62,529 nt of DNA from Alphaproteobacteria bacterium (GTDB taxonomy: Bacteria; Pseudomonadota; Alphaproteobacteria; UBA8366), in assembly GCA_028281325.1 (NCBI GenBank), contig JANQKC010000040.1:1-62529 (forward strand). Direction: 5' to 3'. This document shows, piece by piece, positions 17,450-27,186 of this stretch (position 1 is its first letter; each line of letters starts with the position of its first letter). The notes beneath the pieces are model-generated. The model saw nothing but the letters and a program-made list of their open reading frames with translations, made no database searches and had not been told where the DNA came from. The translations under genes and the position numbers were made by a program.

Positions 17450-18562
17450 TCACTCCGCTGCTTTGATTGTCTGAAAGGCTTCCGGCCACATGGCGGGCCG
17501 GCTGCGCTCGTACTGGACCGGATAGGCCGCGTCCGCGCCCAACACCTCGGCCGCATGCCAAGCCCAACGCGGGTTATAGAGCATACCCCGCGCCAGCGCG
17601 ATCATATCGGCCGCCCCCTCCGCGACGAGGGAGTCGGCATGCTCGGGCGACAGGATCATACCGACCGCCATGGTGGGCATGTCCGCCTCCCGCTTGATCG
17701 CGGCGGCGAAATCGGCCTGATACCCCGGTTTCAGGTCGATTTTCTGCGCGCCGGACACGCCGCCGCTGGACGCACAGATGTAATCGCACCCACGATCCTT
17801 GAGCGCCTGTGCCAACGCCACCGAATCCTCGATCGCCCAACCGCCGTCCACCCAGTCCGACGCCGAGACCCGGACGCCCAGCGGCTTCTCCTTGGGCCAT
17901 GCCGTGCGCACGGCATCGAAGACCTCCAAGGGAAACCGCATCCGGTTCTCCCGGCTGCCGCCATAACTGTCATCCCGCTGATTGCTGAGCGGCGACAGGA
18001 ACTCGTGCATCAGGTAGCCATGCGCCATATGCAACTCGATCAGGTCGAATCCAATCCGCTCGGACCGCGCAGCGCCGGCGACGAAGGCGTCGCGTATCTC
18101 ATCCATACCCGCGCGGTCGAGCATCCGCGGCACCGGGCAACGCGCGCTCGACGGCAAGGGCGACGGGGCGACGGTTTCCCATGCGCCTTCATCCTCCGCC
18201 AACGCGTGGCGGCCGTCGGCGGGACGGTGCGACGACGCCTTGCGCCCGGCATGCGCAAGCTGAATGCCGAGCTTCGCCTTGCCATGCCGACGGCAAAACT
18301 CGACGACCCGCCGTATCGCCGCCTCGTTCGCGTCGGAATAAAGGCCTAGACAGTGCGGCGTGATACGCCCGCGCGGTTCGACCGCCGTCGCTTCGAGGAT
18401 CAACAACCCGCTCCCCGATATGGCGAGCTGGCCCAAATGCATGAGATGCCAATCGGTGGCGCAGCCGTCCTCCGCGCTGTACTGGCACATCGGCGATACG
18501 ACGACGCGGTTATCGAAGGTCAAACCGCGCATCGCGAACGGCGTGAACAGATGACGTGTCAT
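17450..18562 (-). CDS. NADH:flavin oxidoreductase, Old Yellow Enzyme family (NamA-like)
   Basis: A 370-residue FMN-dependent TIM-barrel enoate reductase. It begins with LFTPFAMRGLTFDNRVVVSPMCQYSA, typical of the YqjM/NamA class, where Cys in the SPMCQYS motif modulates the flavin. QLAHAGRKAS and the HMAHGYLMHEFLSP block supply substrate- and FMN-binding residues. NamA-like enzymes reduce activated C=C bonds and nitro compounds. The gene precedes the amidase on the same strand with a seven-base gap. Confidence 0.9.
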   Translation of the reverse strand: MTRHLFTPFAMRGLTFDNRVVVSPMCQYSAEDGCATDWHLMHLGQLAISGSGLLILEATAVEPRGRITPHCLGLYSDANEAAIRRVVEFCRRHGKAKLGIQLAHAGRKASSHRPADGRHALAEDEGAWETVAPSPLPSSARCPVPRMLDRAGMDEIRDAFVAGAARSERIGFDLIELHMAHGYLMHEFLSPLSNQRDDSYGGSRENRMRFPLEVFDAVRTAWPKEKPLGVRVSASDWVDGGWAIEDSVALAQALKDRGCDYICASSGGVSGAQKIDLKPGYQADFAAAIKREADMPTMAVGMILSPEHADSLVAEGAADMIALARGMLYNPRWAWHAAEVLGADAAYPVQYERSRPAMWPEAFQTIKAAE

Positions 18563-18608
18563 GGCGTTATCGGCTTTCCTTCCCTCGCCGCTCGACCGGA
18601 AGGACGGG

Positions 18609-19832
18609 CTACTCGGCCGCGGCGGGCCGGTCCGTCACGACGATACCCTTGGCTTCCAGATCGCCGATCGCGGCATCGTCCAACCCGAGTTCGACCAGGA
18701 TTTCCCGGGTGTTCTCGCCGATCTCCGGCGGCTGCCGACGCAGGCCCAGGTCGTGGTCGCCGATCTCGACCGGTAATCGGGGCAGTTTGGTCATCCTGCC
18801 GTCGGGCAAGCGCGTTTCCAGCATCCGGCCGTTCGCGTTGAGCTGCGGGTCGTCGAAGAGGTCTTTGGTCTGCGCGACCGGGGCGAAGGGAACCTCGATC
18901 TTCTCGCAGATTTCCAACAACTCCGCCTTGGTATGCTGGCCGAAGATTTCATGGACGATCGGTTTCAGCCATTCGCGCGCTTTGACCCGGTCTTCGTTGG
19001 TTTGGAGTTTGGGATCCACCAACAGGTCCCGCCGCCCGAAATGCTCGCAGAACCGCCGCCAATGGTTATCGCTGGTCAGGCCGATGAAGATCTGGTCGCC
19101 GTCCGACGTGTTGAAGACCTCATAGATGGCCCAGGCCCCCCACCGTTTCGGCATGGGCGGCACTTCCTCGCCGGTGATCGCCTCTCCCGCCATATGCTGC
19201 ATCATCAGCAGGGCGGTCGATTCGTACAGGGCGCTCTTGACGAACTGTCCCTTCCCCGTGCGTTCCCGGTCGCGCAGCGCCGCGATGATACCCAGCGCGC
19301 CATAGGTGCCGCCCAGGATATCGATGATCGACGCCCCGGCGCGCAGCGGCCGGCCCGGCGGCCCGGTCATGTAGGCGAGCCCGGCCATGAACTGCACCAC
19401 CTCGTCGAGGGCGAGCCGGTTCTCATAGGGACCGCTGAGAAAGCCCTTCATCGAGCAATAGATCAGGCCGGGATTGAGCGTCGCCATGTCGTCGTAACCG
19501 ACGCCCAGCTTCTCCATCGTGCCGGGCGCATAGTTCTCGGTCACCACGTCGGCAGACTGGATGAGTTTATGGGCAAGTTCCCGGCCCTCGGGCGATTTCA
19601 GGTCGAGCGCGACGCTGCGTTTGTTCCGGTTGAAACTGGCGAAGAATCCCGCCGCGAAACCATGCAGCTTGCGCGTCTTGTCGCCGCCTGGCGCCGGTTC
19701 GACCTTGATGACATCCGCCCCCAGGTCGGCGAGCACGAGCCCGCAGGACGGCCCCATGATCGTCTGGCAGAACTCGATGACGCGCACGCCGTCCAGCGGC
19801 AATGGCGCGTCGCCCGTATGACTGGATGACAT
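18609..19832 (-). CDS. CaiB/BaiF family CoA-transferase
   Basis: A 407-residue class III CoA-transferase. The N-terminal block GVRVIEFCQTIMGPSCGLVLADLGADVIKVEPAPGGD is diagnostic in layout. D143 in NRLALDEVVQFMAGL aligns with the catalytic Asp that forms the acyl-anhydride intermediate. It moves CoA between carboxylic acids; the acid cannot be named. It lies between the OYE and aminotransferase genes in a catabolic-looking minus-strand run. Confidence 0.9.
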   Translation of the reverse strand: MSSSHTGDAPLPLDGVRVIEFCQTIMGPSCGLVLADLGADVIKVEPAPGGDKTRKLHGFAAGFFASFNRNKRSVALDLKSPEGRELAHKLIQSADVVTENYAPGTMEKLGVGYDDMATLNPGLIYCSMKGFLSGPYENRLALDEVVQFMAGLAYMTGPPGRPLRAGASIIDILGGTYGALGIIAALRDRERTGKGQFVKSALYESTALLMMQHMAGEAITGEEVPPMPKRWGAWAIYEVFNTSDGDQIFIGLTSDNHWRRFCEHFGRRDLLVDPKLQTNEDRVKAREWLKPIVHEIFGQHTKAELLEICEKIEVPFAPVAQTKDLFDDPQLNANGRMLETRLPDGRMTKLPRLPVEIGDHDLGLRRQPPEIGENTREILVELGLDDAAIGDLEAKGIVVTDRPAAAE

Positions 19833-19880
19833 GCGTTCTCCCTATTCTTACGTCATCGCCAACGCCGCACCACCTGCCCG

Positions 19881-21254
19881 CTACAGCACGCCCTCGGCCT
19901 TCAACATGTGGACCGACTTCCGGACGGCGGCGGCGCTGTCCGCGACGTCCCGATCGTCGTGAACCGCGGAGACCTTGCACGCGAGCTTCCCGTTCAGATC
20001 CATGCCGTTGATCATCAGCCCCAGGCGAAACCGCGTCGTCACGGTCTTATCGGCCTTGAAGTCGCTGTGCTTCATCGCGAACAGGTCGAAGGTGGTCGGG
20101 TCGATATCCAACCCGTCCGGATTGGTGAAGAAATGAATCTCGGAGAACTGGCCGTAGGCGGCCCAGGGCACGCCTTCGTCCTTGAAGACCGCGTTGAATT
20201 CGCTGCGAAGTTTTTCCGCCGTTGCAATCGCCTTTGCCGTGGCGTCGGTCGTATCGACGATGTTCAGCATCGTAACCCCGGCCGCCGCCGACATGGGGTT
20301 GGCGTTGAAGGTGCCTTGGTGGCCTATTTTCTCCAGCCCTTTCTTGGCTGTCGCCTCGAAGTCCAGCAGGTCGAGGATATCCGCCCGGCCGCAGACCGCG
20401 CCCCCCGGCAGGCCGCCGGCGAGGATCTTGGCGAGGCTCGTCAGGTCCGGCTTGAGGCCGAAGACCTGCTGCGCGCCGCCCTTCGACGCCCGGAACCCGG
20501 CCACCACCTCGTCGAAGATCAACAGGATGCCCTGCGCCTCGGTCACCTTGCGCAACTCGCTTACGAATTCCTTCATCACCGGCACCTGGCCGAACCCGGA
20601 GCCAGTCGGCTCCAGGATGACCGCGGCGATGTCGTCGTCGGATTCGAGGATGCGCGTGGTTTCCGCGATATCGTCCGACGGCGCCAGAATGATGTTTTCC
20701 GCGATACTTTCCAAAACGCCCGGCGTCGGCGTCCCGTCGAAATGATTCCCGACGCCGAAGGCGACGTGATCCTGCCAGCCATGGAAATGGCCGAGGAAGC
20801 GGACGATCTTGTTGCGCCCTGTAAAGGCCCGCGCGAGGCGGAACGCCATCAAATTGGCTTCGGTGCCCGACCCGGTGAAACGGACCTTCTCGGCCGTCGG
20901 AATCAGCTTCTTCACCAATTCGCCCCAGCGAATCTCCAACTCGTGGCCGGAGCCGTAATGCGTGCCGCTATGGACCTGCTCGTCGACCGCCTTCACGATG
21001 TCCGGGTGATTGTGCCCCATCAACAACGCGCCATGGCCGCCGAAATAGTCGACATATTCGTTGCCGTCCACGTCCCATTTCCGCGATCCTTGCGCGCGGT
21101 CGACGTAGAGGCAATACGGGTCCAGATGCCGGGAGTCATGCGTCAGGCCGCTCGGAAAGACCGACCGGGCGCGTTCCGCGAATTCGCCGGACCCGGGCGT
21201 TTTTTCGCGATAGGCTGCGACGATGCGGGAATTCGTCAACGTGCTGTCAGGCAT
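19881..21254 (-). CDS. Class III PLP aminotransferase (GSA-aminomutase-like)
   Basis: A 457-residue fold-type I PLP enzyme. It has GSGTEANLMAFRLAR for cofactor phosphate binding, IFDEVVAGFR with the PLP-ring Asp, and K276 in LTSLAKILAGGLPGG as the Schiff-base lysine. Sequence style is that of glutamate-1-semialdehyde aminomutase relatives and beta-amino-acid aminotransferases. Position at the head of a block with CoA-transferase, enoate reductase and amidase suggests catabolism of an amino acid or amide rather than tetrapyrrole synthesis, but this is inference. Confidence 0.85.
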   Translation of the reverse strand: MPDSTLTNSRIVAAYREKTPGSGEFAERARSVFPSGLTHDSRHLDPYCLYVDRAQGSRKWDVDGNEYVDYFGGHGALLMGHNHPDIVKAVDEQVHSGTHYGSGHELEIRWGELVKKLIPTAEKVRFTGSGTEANLMAFRLARAFTGRNKIVRFLGHFHGWQDHVAFGVGNHFDGTPTPGVLESIAENIILAPSDDIAETTRILESDDDIAAVILEPTGSGFGQVPVMKEFVSELRKVTEAQGILLIFDEVVAGFRASKGGAQQVFGLKPDLTSLAKILAGGLPGGAVCGRADILDLLDFEATAKKGLEKIGHQGTFNANPMSAAAGVTMLNIVDTTDATAKAIATAEKLRSEFNAVFKDEGVPWAAYGQFSEIHFFTNPDGLDIDPTTFDLFAMKHSDFKADKTVTTRFRLGLMINGMDLNGKLACKVSAVHDDRDVADSAAAVRKSVHMLKAEGVL

Positions 21255-21447
21255 GGCTGGGCTCCTTTACGGCGGTGTTGGGTCGCATGGGCGACGGCGG
21301 CGGGTCGAATGTCAATCCATGAGGAACGGCGGTACGGTACGGGCACGACCCGACGCACCCCAAACGATCTCATCGGGTGCCGCGCCATGATACCCGATTC
21401 CGGCAGGGAGAAAACACGTATGGCCAGCTTTCGCGACATCCCTTCCC

Positions 21448-22086
21448 ATGCCTGAGCCGCTTTCCGCACCCCGACAGCCGGTTCCGCCGCTGAGCGATGC
21501 CGCGCGCGCCGAAAGCCTCCGCGAAACCCTCGCCGCCGCGCCGTCGCAATCGGACATCTGGGTCTTCGCCTACGGCTCGCTGATCTGGGACCCCTGTTTC
21601 GCCGCCGCCGACCGACGCGGCGTCACGCTGCCGACGCATCGCCGCGCCTTCAACGTGTGGAGCCTGTTGGCGCGCGGGACGCCGGACCGACCGGGACTCG
21701 GGTTGGGCCTGGAACCGGGCGGAACCTGTACCGGCATTGCCTATCGGCTGAGCGACGCGCAACTGCATGACGACCTTACAGCGCTTTGGGCGCGGGAGAT
21801 GCATAATGGCCTCTACGTGCCCGAATGGCTGCCCGTTACGGCACCGGAAGGGCCGATCATCGCGCTCTGCTTCGTCGCGGACCAAACCCACGCGCAATAT
21901 GCCGGTGCGCTGCCGGACGATGACGCAGCCGCCGTCATCGCCTCCGCCGAAGGGAAATTCGGAAGCTGCCGGGACTATCTGGCGTCGACGGTCCATGCTC
22001 TGGCCGCCGAAGGTTTTCCGGACGCCCACCTGCAGTCAATCTTGGAACGGGTCGATGCGCTGGACATAGCGAAAAACGACGCCTGA
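21448..22086 (+). CDS. ChaC-like gamma-glutamylcyclotransferase
   Basis: A 212-residue protein with the substrate loop VFAYGSLIWDP (residues 39-49), characteristic of ChaC/GGCT enzymes, and E117 in LWAREM as the likely catalytic acid. ChaC enzymes cleave glutathione to 5-oxoproline and Cys-Gly. An N-terminal extension of about 35 residues is proline/alanine-rich. Single gene, divergent from the aminotransferase block, in the cytoplasm. Confidence 0.85.
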   Translation: MPEPLSAPRQPVPPLSDAARAESLRETLAAAPSQSDIWVFAYGSLIWDPCFAAADRRGVTLPTHRRAFNVWSLLARGTPDRPGLGLGLEPGGTCTGIAYRLSDAQLHDDLTALWAREMHNGLYVPEWLPVTAPEGPIIALCFVADQTHAQYAGALPDDDAAAVIASAEGKFGSCRDYLASTVHALAAEGFPDAHLQSILERVDALDIAKNDA

Positions 22087-22101
22087 CGGATCGAACGTCG
22101 G

Positions 22102-22398
22102 TCAGCGCGGCTTTGTCTCAATCGTAACAAGCTCGTAGCCACGGCGTTTCATGCAACGCCGGAACATATTTTCCGCCTCGATCTGCTTGTAAAGCGCTTC
22201 TTCGGACGCCGAAACATAGCGGTGCGCGGGTCCGTAGTCGTAAAACGGATTGAACTCGTCATCGACATATTGAACGCAGGCCTGACGGTCCTTTTCGAAG
22301 GTCGCGGCATCGACGCCCGGCTTGACCCATCGATACTCCGGCCCGGCGCAGGCCGCCAACGATCCGAACAACAATACTACGGCCAATCGATGATGCAT
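22102..22398 (-). CDS. Small predicted lipoprotein
   Basis: A 98-residue protein starting MHHRLAVVLLFGSLAACAG, a type II signal peptide with lipobox LAAC. The mature part has a Tyr/Phe-rich stretch (VDDEFNPFYDYGPAHRY) and two further cysteines. The ATG at 22398 is preferred over an upstream in-frame codon since it places the signal sequence at the N-terminus. No family recognised. It lies 84 bases downstream of the TPR-like protein gene on the same strand. Confidence 0.7.
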   Translation of the reverse strand: MHHRLAVVLLFGSLAACAGPEYRWVKPGVDAATFEKDRQACVQYVDDEFNPFYDYGPAHRYVSASEEALYKQIEAENMFRRCMKRRGYELVTIETKPR

Positions 22399-22482
22399 GC
22401 GCGTCGACGCTCCCATGTCAGGAAGATATAGGATCGCGGCAATTGCCAACAAGGATGGCGACGCCTGGCCTTCGATGCGGTG

Positions 22483-24210
22483 TTAACGCCGGCTGTCGGA
22501 CCGGTTCTCGATCGCATGCAACGCCACCGCCAGGCGCGCATAAGCCCGGGCGCGCCACCATTTGGCGTCGATATCGCGTCCCGAACGCCAAGCGGCGTCG
22601 AACGCGCGGATCGCCTGTTCCGGGAGTCCCGCGCCCGCCAGCGTAATGGCGCTGTCGCTGAGCAGGATCGTCCGGTCAAAGGCGCTCGGAATATCCCGGG
22701 TCGCCGCAAAGGCCGCCTCTTCGGTCTTGGCCGCCCCCGACGCATCGCCGGAAGACGCCCGCAGAACACCGATTTCCCAGAGGCCTTTCGCGCGCAGGAC
22801 CGGATTGTCCAGCGCGAGCATAGCGGTTTCGGCGCGCTCGGCCTCGCCGATGCGCGCCCACGCCTTCGCCACGGTGAAACTGGCAATCGCCGCCGGGTAT
22901 CCCGCGCGGACGCGTCCCGCCGCGCTTTCCGCCTGTTGCAGCACCGTTGCCGCCGCATCCGGATCGCCGAGTTTCGCATGAACGACGGCCAAATTCGAAA
23001 GCGTCGTGACGCGGTACCGGTCGCCCTCGGCCGCCGCCACCTTCGCGACCGCGGACGTGACCGTGGCGGATTGGTCGCCTCCTCTATTCGCCGTCAACCG
23101 CGCCAAGGCGTCCATCGCGGACTTGAACTGCGGCGTATTGGCCAGCGCGCCGGTGATCATGCCGAGTTCGGCCTGCCGCGCCTTGCCCGCATCCCGCGCC
23201 GTCGCGAAACGGCGCGTCTCGGCGATGGCGTATCGCGCCGCATCGATATCGCCGGCATCCGCCAATCCCGACGCCAACGCGGTCACGATCGCGACCTTGC
23301 CGGAAATGCCGTCGTGCGTCTGAAGCATGGCCAGGACGCGCTCGACCGCTGCCCATGCCGCCGCCCGATGGCCAAGACGCGCCTCGGCGATGGCGATCGA
23401 CGACAAGGCGCGCAATTTGTTGACGGCGTCGGGAATCGTCTCGGCGATTTCCCTTGCCTCTGCCGTACGGCCGTCCTGCGCCAACGCCTGCGCCAACTCC
23501 CGCAAGGCAACGAGCACCAGCCGCGGGTCGCTCAAGCTGCGCAAGCGATCCCGCATATGATCCGTCCGGCCGGTCCGCACTTCGGCCACGGCAACCTCGC
23601 GGATGGCCCAGTCCCGGAAATACGGGCGATCCACCGCAACCGTGCTATCCGCCGCGTTCGCCAACAGGCATGACACCGTCGGGTGGTTGGTGCAGGCGCC
23701 GCTCGGCGCGGCGCGTGCGTGCGCACCCTGGCCCGTTACCAAATCGCGCGTGGCGGGGTTGCCTTTCAACGCTTGAGTGGCCGAGATGATCTGCAGGCGA
23801 CGGGTCTGATCGAGCCGGTTGCGTAAGCGCACCGCATCCTTGACCGTCGCCATGCTGCGCAGCGATTCGGGCAAGGCCTTGTCCCGTCCGATACTGCCGT
23901 ATCTCTGCTCGAAACGCTCGATCGCGCGCTTCACCGCCGACGTATACTGCCCGTCGATCGGACCGTTGTATAACCCCAGCTCGGTCAGCGCCTTCTGCAC
24001 GTCTTGAATGGTGCGGTCCCACAGGCTATCCGGGCTGCCGCTTCCGACGCCGGGAACGACGGTATCGACCGCGGCCATCTGCCGTTCGGTCGCCCCCACG
24101 GCGACGAACGACCCGATCAGGATCATGCCCGCAAGCGCCAGGACGCGGCGTGTATCGACGGAAAGTCCAAGAGAGTTTGCGCTGTCGCGTCGCGTCCAGT
24201 CGCCTATCAT
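22483..24210 (-). CDS. Exported protein with peptidoglycan-binding-like domain and TPR-like helical repeats
   Basis: A 575-residue protein. A membrane or signal helix (residues 23-42) is followed by a PG_binding_1-like segment (VQKALTELGLYNGPIDGQY, about 71-89). A linker leads to a long alpha-helical region (about 200-570) of Ala-rich repeats resembling tetratricopeptide or HEAT arrays (for example AVVHAKLGDPDAAATVLQQA). It probably sits in the periplasm bound to the cell wall as a scaffold. It is followed by a small lipoprotein and preceded, same strand, by a large Pro-rich exported protein. Confidence 0.65.
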   Translation of the reverse strand: MIGDWTRRDSANSLGLSVDTRRVLALAGMILIGSFVAVGATERQMAAVDTVVPGVGSGSPDSLWDRTIQDVQKALTELGLYNGPIDGQYTSAVKRAIERFEQRYGSIGRDKALPESLRSMATVKDAVRLRNRLDQTRRLQIISATQALKGNPATRDLVTGQGAHARAAPSGACTNHPTVSCLLANAADSTVAVDRPYFRDWAIREVAVAEVRTGRTDHMRDRLRSLSDPRLVLVALRELAQALAQDGRTAEAREIAETIPDAVNKLRALSSIAIAEARLGHRAAAWAAVERVLAMLQTHDGISGKVAIVTALASGLADAGDIDAARYAIAETRRFATARDAGKARQAELGMITGALANTPQFKSAMDALARLTANRGGDQSATVTSAVAKVAAAEGDRYRVTTLSNLAVVHAKLGDPDAAATVLQQAESAAGRVRAGYPAAIASFTVAKAWARIGEAERAETAMLALDNPVLRAKGLWEIGVLRASSGDASGAAKTEEAAFAATRDIPSAFDRTILLSDSAITLAGAGLPEQAIRAFDAAWRSGRDIDAKWWRARAYARLAVALHAIENRSDSRR

Positions 24211-24372
24211 TACCCCACCCGCGCCCGAGAAGATCGCCGGCCGATATTCAAGATCAAGAGGCCTAACAAAAGGTTAAGGAAGTGCCCTTTCCCCTTGTAA
24301 TATCAGTGCAACCTGCCCCTACGGGCCGCGGAATGCAAGACTGTCGTTGCGCCCCAGGCGGCGGTGCAGCGC

Positions 24373-27018
24373 TCAGAAGTAATCGATAGTGTCCGCACCC
24401 CGGCTCAAGGACTCGCTATCGGCCGTTGCCGCATTGGTCGCAGAAGACCCCAACTCCGGGGTAGAGCCATCCGTCTGCACGGCCAGCGTCTCCTCCGGTT
24501 GTTGGCGCGCTGTCGCTTCCACCGATGGCCGCTTGGACGGAACCGGCGGCGGCGTCACATGTTTTACAGCGACCGCATCGCGCAGAGTATTCCATGGACG
24601 CCTTGGCGGGACCGGTGCTTTCGTCGGCAGGCTTTCCCGGACGTTCAAGGGTTTGGTCGCGGCGGCTGATTCCGGACTGCCGTTCTCCGCGCCGGCCGGC
24701 AGCCGCGGCTCGTCCAAAACGATGGCATCGGCGACATCGTATGCGACCGAACCGCCGTTCAACGACGACGTACCGAAAACGCGCCATGGCCGTACCGCCG
24801 GCACCGGCGCTTTCCAATGCCTTCTCTGGCGATCGATCCGCAGGTCGAGCTGCGAGCCGAAGTCTTCAATACCCTCCGCCGTTTTCCGGCTTTCAGGCTC
24901 CGGCGGAACCGGTCGCCGCGCGGTCTTGGCCGATTGACCGTCCGTTACGGTGGCGGGCGGCGGCGCGGCGGCCGACGGGATAGGCTGCCTATCGACATCA
25001 ACGGCGGGCGGCGGAGGCTCCAACCGCGCCCTATAAGGCAGCGCGTCGGCATCCCGCGTCAGGCGCAGCGGTTGGCCGGACGCCATCCGTTGTTCGCCCT
25101 GTGCCGGTGTTGCGGCGGGTTGCGTCGGACCCGGCGCCGGGACCGTGGCTTGCGCCGGATTTGGTTCGGGCACGGCGGCTTGCGGCCGCGCGCTGGACGG
25201 TTCGGCCACCCGCTCCGCGGAAACCGAGACCGTGCCCGTCGGTTCGTCGTCGAGGGCGGGAAGAACCTCCGTCGTCGGCGTCGGGTCCGCGGCGGACCGT
25301 GCCGCATCCCGTGCCGCCAACAAAGACCGGGGTTGCCCGGTGGAGGATTGCGGCGCAGTCGGCGATTTGGGAATCGGCGCCGACGCAACCTGCGCCGCAG
25401 GATCGCGCGGCGGGATGCGCGCAGCGTCCGCCGGCGTTGCGAACGACGACGGGGCGGAAGACGACCGCACGCCGGCGGCCTCCGAACGGTGGCTTTGGAC
25501 CGCCGCGGACGCCAGACTGGTCGACGTCCCGGTCTGCGCGAAGACCGGCATCTCACGAACCGGCTCGATTTGCTCGCCTTCGTCGTCGTCGGCGTCAACG
25601 AGAATGTCTTGATCTGGCTCCGGGGTCGCCGCAGGCACCGTTCCCGCCGTCGGCGCGGCAGCGCCCGGTTGCGGCGGCGGCGATGACGATGGCGCTGAAG
25701 ACGGTAGGGCGGATGGCGCGGGCGACAGACGGGCCACGTCAACGGGCTTCTCGGCCGCCGGCGCGGCCTGCGGCGGCGTTGGCACGGCGGCGGTCGCCGT
25801 CGTGGGAGTCGTCGGCGTGGGAATCGGCTTTGGGGCATTCTCCGTCGTCAATTGGGACGCCGGCGCAGCCTTGGCAGGCGCCGCTTCCGAAACCGGCGCA
25901 GGATCGGCGGGTTTGGGCGTCGCATCCGGCAGGAGCGTCACGCTCACCGGCGTGCGCGGGGCAGCGCGCGGCAGGATCGACGGGTCTTCGATGGCGATCT
26001 GAGGCACGCTGGGCGCCGGCTTGGGGTCGCTAATCGGGCTGTCGATCGAGAGGTCGCCTGGAATGCCGTCGAAAACGACAGGCGCCGACCGTCGACCTTG
26101 CCCGGTAACCGACTCCTGCGGAACCGGCTGGGTCGACCGTATCTGTTGTTCGACTCTTTTTGCGCTCTCGGCCAATGCCGACACTGCATCCGAGCGCGCG
26201 GCTGGCGATCCGCCCGGATTTTGTCCCTGCAGCAAGGCGGCGGGATCGTCGCTGCGTTGCGCAGGCGACGGGCTCGGCGAAAGATCAGCTGCAACGCTGC
26301 TCCCCTCGCCTTTGCGCGGCACCACGGTGATCATCGGCATGCCTTCGTCCTGGGACTTGCAATTGGCGCGGAAAATCAACCGGCCCTCCAGTTCGCCGTC
26401 CCAGGCGACCGCCGGCAGCGGCCGGCGGTCGGCATCGTATTGCTGCTTGTATTTCGAACCGTACACGACGACCAAAAGCGCGAAGACCTTTTCCGACAGG
26501 CGGATACAGCGAAACGCCCGCCGGCGACTCAGCCTCGGGTCCAACTTGGCGACGATCTTGTCCACCTTCGTACGCTTTTCATCGAGGACGGCATAGATAA
26601 CCGCAGGTTCCTCGAACACCGCCGCTTTCACGACGAGGCAGGTCCGGTCTTCCGCAATCTCGCCGCACGCGCTTTCTTCGGCGTTGGGGTCGGCTTTCCT
26701 GGCGTCCGCCAACGGCATCCCGATGGTATACGGGCCGAACCCATCGATCTTTGCCGGCGCGCGCTGGACGGCTTCGGCCGGAATGCTGCTCACCCCCGTC
26801 GCCGCGACCGCAAGCGCCGCCGCCACGCCGGCCACGCGAAACCGTCCCAATCCGTTGATCAGCGATACGACCAAGTCCAAAACCTGTCTTCCCCGGTTCG
26901 GATTCCCTCGATGGGTGATCTCCCACCATTCGACATAGCAGCCAAGGGCGTACTTCAAAAAGGGTCTGTCTTGGAAAAATAGAGGTAATCTAATGTGTTG
27001 AAGGCACCCCGGGCCCAT
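24373..27018 (-). CDS. Large Pro/Ala-rich exported protein with C-terminal PVPxxRPW repeats
   Basis: Up to 881 residues. After a signal-like helix (about residues 46-80) comes a compact ~150-residue domain (GFGPYTIGMPLADA onward, four Cys). A ~450-residue low-complexity Pro/Ala/Ser region follows, and a C-terminal part in which PVPAVRPW, PVPPRRPW and PVPSKRPS recur, with a related PVPPEP upstream. No family recognised. The true start is unclear: the ATG at 27018 has AAGGG nearby, but the first ~45 residues look non-coding. A TTG near 26880 is an alternative. It likely spans the periplasm, the low-complexity part acting as linker. It heads the minus-strand group ending at 22102. Confidence 0.6.
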   Translation of the reverse strand: MGPGCLQHIRLPLFFQDRPFLKYALGCYVEWWEITHRGNPNRGRQVLDLVVSLINGLGRFRVAGVAAALAVAATGVSSIPAEAVQRAPAKIDGFGPYTIGMPLADARKADPNAEESACGEIAEDRTCLVVKAAVFEEPAVIYAVLDEKRTKVDKIVAKLDPRLSRRRAFRCIRLSEKVFALLVVVYGSKYKQQYDADRRPLPAVAWDGELEGRLIFRANCKSQDEGMPMITVVPRKGEGSSVAADLSPSPSPAQRSDDPAALLQGQNPGGSPAARSDAVSALAESAKRVEQQIRSTQPVPQESVTGQGRRSAPVVFDGIPGDLSIDSPISDPKPAPSVPQIAIEDPSILPRAAPRTPVSVTLLPDATPKPADPAPVSEAAPAKAAPASQLTTENAPKPIPTPTTPTTATAAVPTPPQAAPAAEKPVDVARLSPAPSALPSSAPSSSPPPQPGAAAPTAGTVPAATPEPDQDILVDADDDEGEQIEPVREMPVFAQTGTSTSLASAAVQSHRSEAAGVRSSSAPSSFATPADAARIPPRDPAAQVASAPIPKSPTAPQSSTGQPRSLLAARDAARSAADPTPTTEVLPALDDEPTGTVSVSAERVAEPSSARPQAAVPEPNPAQATVPAPGPTQPAATPAQGEQRMASGQPLRLTRDADALPYRARLEPPPPAVDVDRQPIPSAAAPPPATVTDGQSAKTARRPVPPEPESRKTAEGIEDFGSQLDLRIDRQRRHWKAPVPAVRPWRVFGTSSLNGGSVAYDVADAIVLDEPRLPAGAENGSPESAAATKPLNVRESLPTKAPVPPRRPWNTLRDAVAVKHVTPPPVPSKRPSVEATARQQPEETLAVQTDGSTPELGSSATNAATADSESLSRGADTIDYF

Positions 27019-27186
27019 TCAGCCCTTGGTTGAGGCCGCCGAAAACCAACCAACCAACTGATATTAATAGACAAACCTGCAAACCATTATATCACCGCCT
27101 CGCCTCCCTATGCGCTCACCGGATCACGCCGAAATCCTGTACAACCCCGAAGCAATGGAAACCCTCAACCCCACCGTGAGAGCCTC

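Noticed and set aside
19908..21455. Open frame of 515 codons antisense to the class III aminotransferase
   Set aside because: The minus-strand gene has intact PLP motifs including K276; the plus-strand frame is a shadow.
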